Assembly: GCA_021811745.1 (NCBI GenBank)
Contig: JAJZNH010000555.1
Location: forward strand, 1 to 5,544
Direction of reading: 5' to 3'
Length of the DNA: 5,544 nt
Source: Acidobacteriota bacterium
Lineage (GTDB): Bacteria; Acidobacteriota; Terriglobia; Terriglobales; Acidobacteriaceae
Program-made: the position numbers and the translations under genes
The notes under the pieces: model-generated
Database searches by the model: none
Told to the model about the DNA's origin: nothing
What the model saw: only the letters and a program-made list of their open reading frames with translations
Shown here: in pieces, positions 1-5,544 of the stretch
How the letters are laid out: each line of letters starts with the position of its first letter
How positions within the stretch are numbered: the first letter of the stretch is position 1

Positions 1-632
1 TCCAGTTCTATACCGACGAGTACCGCGTAGCCGAACATGTATCAGCTCCGCTTTCGCAGGAGATTAAAGTTACGTTGAAGGTCAGCCAAAACCTGCATGC
101 AAGCATGGTGCCGTACATCCTCGGCGCGCTCGTTGGAAAGGCAACCACCAATATTGAGGCGTCTGGTTTCTCGCTGGAACGCGCCTTCCTGGCGGGCGGC
201 GGACTCGACACCTCCGGAGCTTCTCAGGGCGACGGGGCGGACGGAGCTATTTCCGCCTACTTCACACCCGATTTCGTTGCGCGCTATCTCGCATTCATGG
301 CGAAGCAGAAGAATTTCAGCGTCTTCCGCGCAGCTCTTCCCGTTCTTGGCCGCGACGGAACGCTCTATGATGTGCAGACGAACTCGCCGGCGGCGGGACA
401 GGTCTTCGCCAAGACCGGTACTTTTGGCGGGATGGACAAGCTCAATGGACGCATGATGCTTGTCGGTAAAGGCCTGGCTGGCTACACCACGACTACCAGC
501 GGCGAGCCCGTATCCTTCGCGCTCTACCTCAACCACCTCGAACCGCGGTCGGCATCGGTAAAGCCCGAAGATGTGGCTGGGCAGACGCTGGGCGAGATCG
601 CGGCAGCAATTCACGACCTGCCAATTCAGTGA
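1..632 (+). CDS. dacB: D-alanyl-D-alanine carboxypeptidase/endopeptidase, PBP4/DacB type (S13), C-terminal part
   Basis: This is the 3' end of a gene that begins left of the window. The frame is open from base 3 to the TGA at 630-632, giving 209 visible residues. Two motifs of penicillin-binding protein 4 (peptidase family S13) are present: the SxN motif as SQN at bases 84-92, within KVSQNLHASM, and the KTG triad as KTGT at 411-422, followed by FGGMD. The SxxK nucleophile motif would lie upstream and is not visible. Family members are periplasmic enzymes that trim the terminal D-Ala from peptidoglycan stem peptides or cut D-Ala-mDAP cross-bridges. The loop that usually reads DGSGLS is replaced here by a Gly/Asp-rich stretch, AGGGLDTSGASQGDGADG, so this is a divergent subfamily. 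The TTG at 75 is internal, because homology-like sequence continues upstream of it. The next gene starts 53 bases downstream on the same strand, so co-transcription is likely. Confidence 0.85.
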   Translation, partial: QFYTDEYRVAEHVSAPLSQEIKVTLKVSQNLHASMVPYILGALVGKATTNIEASGFSLERAFLAGGGLDTSGASQGDGADGAISAYFTPDFVARYLAFMAKQKNFSVFRAALPVLGRDGTLYDVQTNSPAAGQVFAKTGTFGGMDKLNGRMMLVGKGLAGYTTTTSGEPVSFALYLNHLEPRSASVKPEDVAGQTLGEIAAAIHDLPIQ

Positions 633-675
633 CGTGCAGCGGCGCCGTTTCCCGCTCAGTTTCAGGTCAGCGCAT

Positions 676-680
676 GGAGG
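676..680 (+). promoter_or_regulatory. Ribosome binding site that fixes the start of the fusion gene
   Basis: GGAGG lies 5 bases before the ATG at 686, which is ideal Shine-Dalgarno spacing. This favours ATG 686 over the in-frame ATG at 674, whose own codon overlaps the GGAGG, and over the GTG at 629, which overlaps the stop of the preceding gene. A start at 686 also puts a hydrophobic signal sequence right at the N-terminus. Confidence 0.75.
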
Positions 681-685
681 TTCTG

Positions 686-3109
686 ATGAGTAAGTTGGCC
701 TTGGTTCTCGCGTGTGCCGCATCGCTTTCGTTCGTAGGCTGCAAAGCCGCCCAGAACGTTGCACCCCGCCACGATTACGAACGCGTGGCCGCGCTGTTAC
801 AGTCCGAGATTTCTGCTCAGCTTCACAACGAGGCGCTGCCTTCTATCGAGATCGCTCTGGTGGATGGAGACAGGGTGGTGTGGGCAAAGGGATTTGGATA
901 TGAAGACCTGGCCCGGACGCGCCCAGCCAGCGCCCACACGGTTGTTCGAGTAGGCTCCGTCTCCAAACTCTTCACGGATATCGGGGCGATGCGGCTTGTC
1001 GCACAAAATCGGCTGAATCTCGATGTTCCCGTCAAACGATATATCCCTGACTTCCATCCCATCAACCCCTTTGGAGGCGAGATCACACTGCGCGAACTTA
1101 TGTCTCATCGCGCCGGGCTGCTGCGCGAACCTCCCCTGGGAAATTACTTCGATTCGTCCTCACCGAGCCTGCGCGCGACCATCGAAAGCCTCAACAAAAC
1201 CAGCCTGGTTTACCCGCCCGGCACACATACCAAATACTCGAACGCGGGCGTCGCCACCGTGGGCTATATCATCCAAACCGTCACAAGAGAATCGTGGAAC
1301 AAGTATCTTCGCCAGACGGTACTTGCCCCGCTGGGTATGAGCGACAGTTCCTTTACTCTTCGTCCGGAGATGGTACGGCGGCTCGCGCAGGCGCAGATGT
1401 GGAGCTACGATGGACTGTCGTTTGCCGCTCCAGGCTTCCAGCTTGGCGAAGCGCCTGCGGGCGGTCTCTACTCGACGGTGCTCGATCTCAGCAAATTCCT
1501 GGAGGCGTTGTTCGACGTTGATAGGGCCAGCGTGGCTCTGGGCATTCCGCCCGGGCAGATTCGTGCCATGTGGGAGCCGCAGGCAGGAGGCCGGGCCTTT
1601 GGCCTCGGCTTCGCGCTCAGAACCATGGATGGACAGCAGGAGATTGGACATAATGGCGCCATCTACGGCTTCTCCACCACGCTCGCTGCGCTTCCCGCTC
1701 AAAAGCTCGGAGTCGCAGTGGTGACCACTGCCGACTCCGCTAACGCTGTCACCAACCACATTGCACAGGACGCGCTGCGGCTCATGCTTGCGGAGCGCCG
1801 TCATCAGCCGCTCAATCTGCCCGCCGCTGACATGCCTCTGACCCAGGCAGCCGCGACCTCGATCGAGGGAAGCTATCAATCCCAGTCTTCGCCTCGGCAG
1901 GAGATCAAGCTCGCGGATCACGAAGGCCACTTGGTTCTCTCCGCAAGCAGGGGAGGATATTTCCCCGAGCTCAAAGCTGCGACTGGAAACAACCCGGCGC
2001 ATCCGGCAGTACTCACGGTAGACAACCGGGTTGCCTATTCGCCCGACGCAGTGCGCATTACCTGGACCGGTCAGGGCACATCGATTGCAACGCGGGGCGT
2101 CCAGTGGAAACGAATCTCCTCGCCTCGCCCTGCAGCGATTCCAGAGCGGTGGCGCGGCTTGATTGGGGAATACGGCTGGCCGTATGACAAGCTGTATGTT
2201 CTTGAGGGCTACGGCACTTTGAGGGTTCTGATCGAGTGGTTTGAATTTGCGCCCCTTCGCGAGCTTTCACCGGATCACTTCCAGATGCCTGATTATGGCC
2301 TCTACGATCATGAGCCTGTTACGTTCCTTCGAAACGCCAGCCACTCGGTCACCGCGGTACGAGTTGGGGGCGTAGTCTTCCCGCTCATGCACACGAACGC
2401 CGAGGGACAGATCTTCCAGATTCACCCGCTCAAACCAGTCGAGGAACTGCGCCGCGAGGCTCTCGCCCAAAAGCTGCCTGTCGAGAAAGGTGACTTTCTG
2501 CATCCCGATCTTGTCGAACTGACCTCGCTCGACCCCACCATACACCTCGACATCCGCTATGCCACCACGCACGACTTTCTCGGCGCTCCGCTCTATCGAC
2601 AGGCCAAAGCGTTCCTGCAGCGGCCGGCCGCGGAGGCAGTCGTGCGCGCTTCGCATGATCTGAACCGGCTTGGCTACGGCTTGCTGATACACGATGCCTA
2701 CCGGCCCTGGTATGTCACGAAGATGTTCTGGGATGGAACACCCGACCAGGATAAGATTTTCGTGGCTGATCCGTCTCAGGGCTCACGGCATAATCGCGGC
2801 TGCGCCGTCGACCTGACCCTCTACGACCTGAAAACTGGCAAAGCGGTTCCAATGACCGGCGGATATGACGAGATGTCGGAGCGCTCGTATCCCTTCTATC
2901 CCGGCGGAACCGCCCTGCAGCGGTGGGATCGTGATCTGTTGCGCCACGCGATGGAGCAGCAGGGTTTCACGGTCTACGAGTTCGAGTGGTGGCACTTCGA
3001 CTATAAGGACTGGCGGCGTTACCCAATATTGAACTTGACATTCGAGCAACTGAGCAGCCATGCACCGGCGATGAATAGCCGTGATGTTCATACTAAGCAG
3101 CTCAAATGA
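686..3109 (+). CDS. Putative lipoprotein fusing a class C beta-lactamase-like serine hydrolase to a VanX-type D-Ala-D-Ala dipeptidase
   Basis: The protein has 807 residues. Residues 1-19 look like a lipoprotein signal (MSKLALVLACAASLSFVGC), with Cys19 as the likely lipidated residue; Phe at -3 is an unusual lipobox residue. Residues of about 30-370 form a serine beta-lactamase/DD-peptidase domain, with SVSK (Ser91 nucleophile, Lys94), HRAG at 141, the tyrosine motif YSN at 184-186, and HNG at 322-324 in place of KTG, as in class C and esterase-like relatives. Residues of about 390-590 are not recognised; two segments beginning IEGSY and LIGEY suggest small beta-rich domains. Residues of about 600-785 form a complete M15D dipeptidase: AYRP with Arg673 (equivalent to VanX Arg71), SRHNRGCAVD giving zinc ligands His702 and Asp709, and EWWH giving catalytic Glu767 and zinc ligand His770. 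VanX-family enzymes hydrolyse free D-Ala-D-Ala. An export signal implies a periplasmic or envelope-facing role, perhaps salvage of wall peptides alongside the upstream DacB-like protein, rather than depletion of cytoplasmic D-Ala-D-Ala as in vancomycin resistance. The substrate of the serine hydrolase half cannot be read from the sequence. Confidence 0.92.
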   Translation: MSKLALVLACAASLSFVGCKAAQNVAPRHDYERVAALLQSEISAQLHNEALPSIEIALVDGDRVVWAKGFGYEDLARTRPASAHTVVRVGSVSKLFTDIGAMRLVAQNRLNLDVPVKRYIPDFHPINPFGGEITLRELMSHRAGLLREPPLGNYFDSSSPSLRATIESLNKTSLVYPPGTHTKYSNAGVATVGYIIQTVTRESWNKYLRQTVLAPLGMSDSSFTLRPEMVRRLAQAQMWSYDGLSFAAPGFQLGEAPAGGLYSTVLDLSKFLEALFDVDRASVALGIPPGQIRAMWEPQAGGRAFGLGFALRTMDGQQEIGHNGAIYGFSTTLAALPAQKLGVAVVTTADSANAVTNHIAQDALRLMLAERRHQPLNLPAADMPLTQAAATSIEGSYQSQSSPRQEIKLADHEGHLVLSASRGGYFPELKAATGNNPAHPAVLTVDNRVAYSPDAVRITWTGQGTSIATRGVQWKRISSPRPAAIPERWRGLIGEYGWPYDKLYVLEGYGTLRVLIEWFEFAPLRELSPDHFQMPDYGLYDHEPVTFLRNASHSVTAVRVGGVVFPLMHTNAEGQIFQIHPLKPVEELRREALAQKLPVEKGDFLHPDLVELTSLDPTIHLDIRYATTHDFLGAPLYRQAKAFLQRPAAEAVVRASHDLNRLGYGLLIHDAYRPWYVTKMFWDGTPDQDKIFVADPSQGSRHNRGCAVDLTLYDLKTGKAVPMTGGYDEMSERSYPFYPGGTALQRWDRDLLRHAMEQQGFTVYEFEWWHFDYKDWRRYPILNLTFEQLSSHAPAMNSRDVHTKQLK

Positions 3110-3136
3110 TTCTGCATAATCTGTGAAGCGTGGGAA

Positions 3137-3152
3137 CGGCGGCAGGAGCCGC
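3137..3152 (+). other. Small GC hairpin downstream of the fusion gene
   Basis: GCGGC at 3139-3143 pairs perfectly with GCCGC at 3148-3152 around a four-base AGGA loop, about 30 bases after the stop of the fusion gene. No T-tract follows (the next bases are AATTACAG), so it is not a convincing intrinsic terminator. It may only protect the mRNA 3' end or be chance. Confidence 0.25.
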
Positions 3153-3241
3153 AATTACAGCAAGGCGAAGGTTGGCATGTCCTGAAGTACCCTTGTGAGT
3201 TCTTTGCCGATCGCCGCTCCCTGGGGTTGGCCGCAATGGGT

Positions 3242-3276
3242 AATAAAAAGTCCACAACGCAGTTGATCAGGGGACT
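3242..3276 (-). terminator. Possible intrinsic terminator of the fucosidase operon
   Basis: Read on the - strand, starting about 18 bases after the fucosidase stop, AGTCC (3276-3272) pairs with GGACT (3253-3249). Inside it, CAAC (3265-3262) pairs with GTTG (3258-3255) around a TGC loop. The inner and outer stems are separated by an uneven bulge of six bases on one side and one on the other. The outer stem runs directly into TTTTTATT. Position and T-tract fit a Rho-independent terminator, but the stem is short and interrupted, so strength is uncertain. Confidence 0.42.
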
Positions 3277-3294
3277 GGTAAGCGCGCTGCAATT

Positions 3295-4857
3295 TCAGGA
3301 GTGGTGCGGAGGCTCATCGCGTGATTCTCCGGAACCGAAAGGCCGCTTGAGCGTGAACTTGTACACGAACGCATCGTTGCAGGGGCGGGTTCGCGGCGTA
3401 GTGAGCAGGAGAGCGTCAGGAGTGAACTGCCACTGGATGGGCTCGTCGCTGCCGAGCATGCGAACTGAGGCGATTTCGGAGGGGTAGAGGCCGGCCCAGG
3501 TGCGGCCTTTGGGGACAAATGTGGTAATGGCGGCGCGATCGGCCGGCCAGGCAAGCACGATTGCGTAGAGGAATTGGTCCCGGCAGGTGAAGCGGATGTC
3601 ATGAGGGGTGTAGAGGAGGGAGTTGTTCTCGTTGAATGGACCGTTCTTCATCAACCGCGTGGGGCCTTCGCCTGCCACGAGCCATGGGCTCGTTCCATAG
3701 ATTGCTTCGCCGTTGATGCGCAACCAGTCTCCGATAGCAAGCAGCCGCTCCTTTGCTGGCTCGGGGATGGTTCCATCCTGCTTGGGACCTACGTTGAGAA
3801 GGAGAAAGCCGTTCTTGCTCACCCGATCGACAAGGCCGGTGACCAGTTCGTTGACTGACTTGAATCCCAGACCTTTGACATATCCCCATCCACTGCCGGC
3901 GTCGATCGTGGTATCCGTAATCCACTCGTTGTAGGTCATATTCAACTCCTGCCCGCGCTCCAAATCCTCGATGCCCACTCCAGGAGTGAAGTCGTGGTGC
4001 TTATAGGTTACGGTCACGGACTTGCCCAGCCTCGCGGCTCGATTAAAGTAATAAGCAACAAAGCTCTTCTTGTACCATTCCTGAATCAGCTCCAACCCGA
4101 AGTCGAACCACACCATGTCAGGATCATATTTGTCCACAACCTCAATCAATCTTCCCTTCCAGTCGTCGAGGAATCGCTGATCGGGCAGGATGCCCGGAGC
4201 ATGAGCCTCGCCATAGAGACCGGCATATCGTGGATCGCCAACGTCATACCGCTTATCCCATGTTGGGAAGTAAAACCAGTGTGCGGCATGATGGAACGCG
4301 GTAAGGAATTTCATATCGTGCTGCTTGATGGCTTTCGAGAGCTCGCCAACTACGTCGCGCTTAGGTCCCATCCTTGCAGCATTCCACTTCGAGTACTTTG
4401 TATCCCACATCGCAAAGCCATCATGATGCTCTGCCACGGGACCGGCGACGCGGGCGCCGGCATTCTTGAACAATTCTGCCCACTCATCCGGATCGAAGCG
4501 ACTGCCGGTGAACATGGGGATGAAGTCCTTGTAGCCGAACTTATCCAGTGGGCCATAGGTCGCAATCTGATGTTTGGCATCGTCTGAGTTGGGATTGGTG
4601 TACATATTATGCGCGTACCAGGTGCCGTTCTTACCATAGGCCGGAACTGAGTAGATACCCCAGTGCGTGTAGATGCCGAACTTGCCGTCGCGCAGCCATT
4701 CGGGAACGGGAATGCGGCGGAGAGAATTCCAGGCGGGCTGGTAGGGTTGATCCTCCGGGCGGCTGGAGGATTCCGCATGTAACATTGCCGGGCCCGCAAC
4801 GGCGCCGGTCGAGAGCGCAGCACCTGTTTTGAGGAAATCGCGTCGGTTCCAGATCAT
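3295..4857 (-). CDS. Tat-exported alpha-L-fucosidase, glycoside hydrolase family 29
   Basis: The protein has 520 residues, usual for a GH29 enzyme without extra binding modules. GH29 enzymes remove alpha-linked L-fucose from glycans by a retaining mechanism. The N-terminus carries a twin-arginine signal, NRRDFLK at residues 4-10, followed by a mild hydrophobic stretch ending near AMLHAES, so the folded enzyme is probably exported. GH29 landmarks follow: GKFGIYTHWGIYSVPAY from residue 58, TWYAHNMY at 79-86, AEHHDGFAMWD at 142-152, DMVWFDFG at 247-254 with Asp252 as the predicted nucleophile, and FLLLNVGPKQDGTIP at 351-364. The acid/base residue is not conserved across GH29; Glu311 in YNEW or a nearby glutamate is a candidate. 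Residues from about 400 form the usual C-terminal beta-rich domain. ATG 4857 was chosen because AAGGAG sits 5 bases upstream and the Tat motif starts there, although the frame stays open further upstream. It lies 58 bases after the mutarotase gene and is the last gene of the operon. Confidence 0.95.
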   Translation of the reverse strand: MIWNRRDFLKTGAALSTGAVAGPAMLHAESSSRPEDQPYQPAWNSLRRIPVPEWLRDGKFGIYTHWGIYSVPAYGKNGTWYAHNMYTNPNSDDAKHQIATYGPLDKFGYKDFIPMFTGSRFDPDEWAELFKNAGARVAGPVAEHHDGFAMWDTKYSKWNAARMGPKRDVVGELSKAIKQHDMKFLTAFHHAAHWFYFPTWDKRYDVGDPRYAGLYGEAHAPGILPDQRFLDDWKGRLIEVVDKYDPDMVWFDFGLELIQEWYKKSFVAYYFNRAARLGKSVTVTYKHHDFTPGVGIEDLERGQELNMTYNEWITDTTIDAGSGWGYVKGLGFKSVNELVTGLVDRVSKNGFLLLNVGPKQDGTIPEPAKERLLAIGDWLRINGEAIYGTSPWLVAGEGPTRLMKNGPFNENNSLLYTPHDIRFTCRDQFLYAIVLAWPADRAAITTFVPKGRTWAGLYPSEIASVRMLGSDEPIQWQFTPDALLLTTPRTRPCNDAFVYKFTLKRPFGSGESRDEPPHHS

Positions 4858-4862
4858 AGGGT

Positions 4863-4868
4863 CTCCTT
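4863..4868 (-). promoter_or_regulatory. Ribosome binding site of the fucosidase gene
   Basis: AAGGAG on the - strand is followed by five bases and then ATG at 4857-4855. It decides the start, because the same frame runs open to 5208 through the neighbouring mutarotase gene. Confidence 0.8.
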
Positions 4869-4915
4869 GAATAAGAATTTGTTGGGCCGGGTGGCGGGTG
4901 CGCGCGCCGGTGCGA

Positions 4916-5296
4916 TCAGGGATTGTGGTAGACCTCGCGCATGGGGGACCAGGACGTTGCACCGGGAAGTGGGATCTGCATGGCGTCTGTGGTACGCAGC
5001 CAAGCCTGATTGCGCGGCTCGGCGGCGAGATTCTGCATGTCGCGCTGGTAATCGTTGCCGGAGTATTCGTAGTAGCCGAAGAGATAATAGCGGTCGTCGG
5101 GCAACTGGTGCAGGTAAATGGAGAAATTGCGCATGTGATAGCGCGACAGCAGGTCGCGAACGCCGGGATGGGACGAGGCGTGAAGCGCCTCATAGGCGCT
5201 GATCGCATCGGGATGGATGCCGATCACCATGCCGATGCGCTGCGCCGGACGGTGACGCAGACGGTTCAGCGGCGACAGAAGATTGAGCAGGCTCAT
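4916..5296 (-). CDS. L-rhamnose/L-fucose mutarotase family protein (COG3254, RhaM-like)
   Basis: The protein has 126 residues, slightly longer than the roughly 104 of E. coli RhaM because of about 18 extra residues at the N-terminus. The family interconverts alpha and beta anomers of 6-deoxyhexoses in the cytoplasm. Family features are GMVIGIHPD near residue 22, the catalytic pair in YEALH (Tyr35 and His39, matching Tyr18 and His22 of RhaM), RNFSIYLHQ at 56-64, a YYLFGYYEY strand, QAWLRTTD at 97-104, and a C-terminal MREVYH. E. coli RhaM has two tryptophans at the QRWW position; here the second is Leu100, which may relate to sugar preference. The start codon overlaps the stop of the upstream lactonase-like gene (ATGA, 5296-5293), indicating translational coupling. 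A GH29 fucosidase downstream and a COG3618 lactonase upstream make L-fucose the more likely substrate than L-rhamnose. No signal peptide is seen. Confidence 0.92.
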   Translation of the reverse strand: MSLLNLLSPLNRLRHRPAQRIGMVIGIHPDAISAYEALHASSHPGVRDLLSRYHMRNFSIYLHQLPDDRYYLFGYYEYSGNDYQRDMQNLAAEPRNQAWLRTTDAMQIPLPGATSWSPMREVYHNP

Positions 5297-5544
5297 TGGG
5301 TTTTCCTTCCTGGCTGGGGTGGATGCGGCAACAGACGGTAGACCATGCGCGCGGTTTCAGAGTAGATGCTTTTCTGTTCCGGTTCCGAGAGCGCAGAGAT
5401 CATTTCGCGGAATGTGCAAACCCAGCCGCTGTAGCTGGATGCGAGCGTGAGCACGGGCCAGTCGGAGCCGAACATGAGGCGCGAGGGGCCGAAGGCATCA
5501 AGCGCCACGTCGAAAAAGGGTTGGAGCTGGGCGGGTGTCCAGCG
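5293..5544 (-). CDS. COG3618 amidohydrolase, probable L-fuconolactonase, C-terminal fragment
   Basis: This is the last 83 residues of a gene entering from the right edge. The frame is open from 5544 and begins RWTPAQLQPFFDVALDAFGP, so the GTG at 5508 is internal. The sequence RLMFGSDWPV matches the end of strand 8 of the amidohydrolase TIM barrel, and the Asp in GSDWP is the conserved catalytic aspartate. Characterised COG3618 members hydrolyse lactones, including L-fucono-1,5-lactone and L-rhamnonolactone. With a fucosidase and mutarotase in the same operon, opening of L-fuconolactone to L-fuconate is the most economical role; this is inferred from context. The N-terminal metal-binding part lies outside the window. 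The stop codon overlaps the mutarotase start by 4 bases. Confidence 0.87.
   Translation of the reverse strand, partial: RWTPAQLQPFFDVALDAFGPSRLMFGSDWPVLTLASSYSGWVCTFREMISALSEPEQKSIYSETARMVYRLLPHPPQPGRKTQ
5304..5310 (-). promoter_or_regulatory. Ribosome binding site of the mutarotase gene, inside the lactonase coding end
   Basis: GGAAGGA on the - strand ends 7 bases before the ATG at 5296 and lies within the last codons of the upstream gene. Together with the ATGA overlap it suggests that ribosomes finishing the lactonase can restart on the mutarotase. Confidence 0.65.

Noticed and set aside
42..764. 240-codon open frame on the - strand
   Set aside because: It lies antisense to the PBP4-like gene and the start of the fusion gene, has no recognisable domain, and its composition is that of a shadow frame in GC-rich coding DNA.
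1160..2002. 280-codon open frame on the - strand
   Set aside because: Entirely antisense to the serine hydrolase domain, whose catalytic motifs are clear on the + strand; no family resemblance seen.
686..3109. Vancomycin-resistance VanX
   Set aside because: The dipeptidase is part of a predicted exported lipoprotein with no VanH/VanA partners visible, so it could not clear the cytoplasmic D-Ala-D-Ala pool as VanX does.
3180..3300. Inverted pair TCCTGAA / TTCAGGA
   Set aside because: Only seven bases and far apart; no duplication or insertion-element features nearby, so probably chance.
3227..3487. 86-codon open frame on the + strand starting in the intergenic gap
   Set aside because: Most of it is antisense to the fucosidase C-terminus, there is no convincing ribosome site, and it overlaps the probable - strand terminator.
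3994..4587. 197-codon open frame on the + strand
   Set aside because: Antisense to the conserved core of the GH29 fucosidase, with no ribosome site or recognisable domain.
4893..4910. GC-rich near-palindrome GGTGCGCGCGCC in the mutarotase-fucosidase spacer
   Set aside because: It has one mismatch, no loop, is not repeated elsewhere in the window, and is easily explained by local GC content.
4858..5208. In-frame N-terminal extension of the fucosidase by 117 residues
   Set aside because: The frame is open but is an alternate-frame read of the mutarotase gene, with low-complexity Arg/Pro/Thr/Ser-rich sequence. The Tat motif and strong ribosome site set the start at 4857.

Overview
The window looks like chromosomal DNA from a free-living, polysaccharide-degrading Gram-negative bacterium. 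GC content is moderately high. There is one probable lipoprotein and one Tat-type (twin-arginine) signal. The mix of cell-wall peptidases beside a sugar-degradation operon, and the style of the proteins, remind me of Acidobacteriota (Granulicella/Terriglobus-like soil bacteria). That placement is an inference from protein style, not a demonstrated assignment. Nothing points to a phage, plasmid, insertion sequence, CRISPR array, rRNA or tRNA.

Left half (1-3109, + strand): two cell-wall genes in tandem. The first is the C-terminal part of a PBP4/DacB-type D-Ala-D-Ala carboxypeptidase/endopeptidase (family S13), cut by the left edge. After a 53-base spacer comes an 807-residue predicted lipoprotein that joins two enzymes of unrelated fold. 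Its N-terminal half is a class C beta-lactamase-like serine hydrolase, and its C-terminal part is a complete VanX-type D-Ala-D-Ala dipeptidase (M15D), with about 200 residues of unrecognised sequence between. This two-enzyme protein is the most unusual item in the window.

Middle (3110-3294): a convergent intergenic gap of 185 bases. It holds a plausible intrinsic terminator for the - strand operon and a small GC hairpin after the + strand operon.

Right half (3295-5544, - strand): an operon read right to left for use of a 6-deoxyhexose, most likely L-fucose. It encodes the C-terminus of a COG3618 amidohydrolase (probable sugar lactonase, cut by the right edge), an L-rhamnose/L-fucose mutarotase that overlaps it by 4 bases (ATGA), and a Tat-exported GH29 alpha-L-fucosidase. 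The inferred logic is that the exported fucosidase releases L-fucose from glycans, the mutarotase equilibrates its anomers in the cytoplasm, and a dehydrogenase outside the window makes the lactone that the amidohydrolase opens. This would be the non-phosphorylating L-fuconate route. No promoters could be identified with confidence; both operons probably start outside the window.
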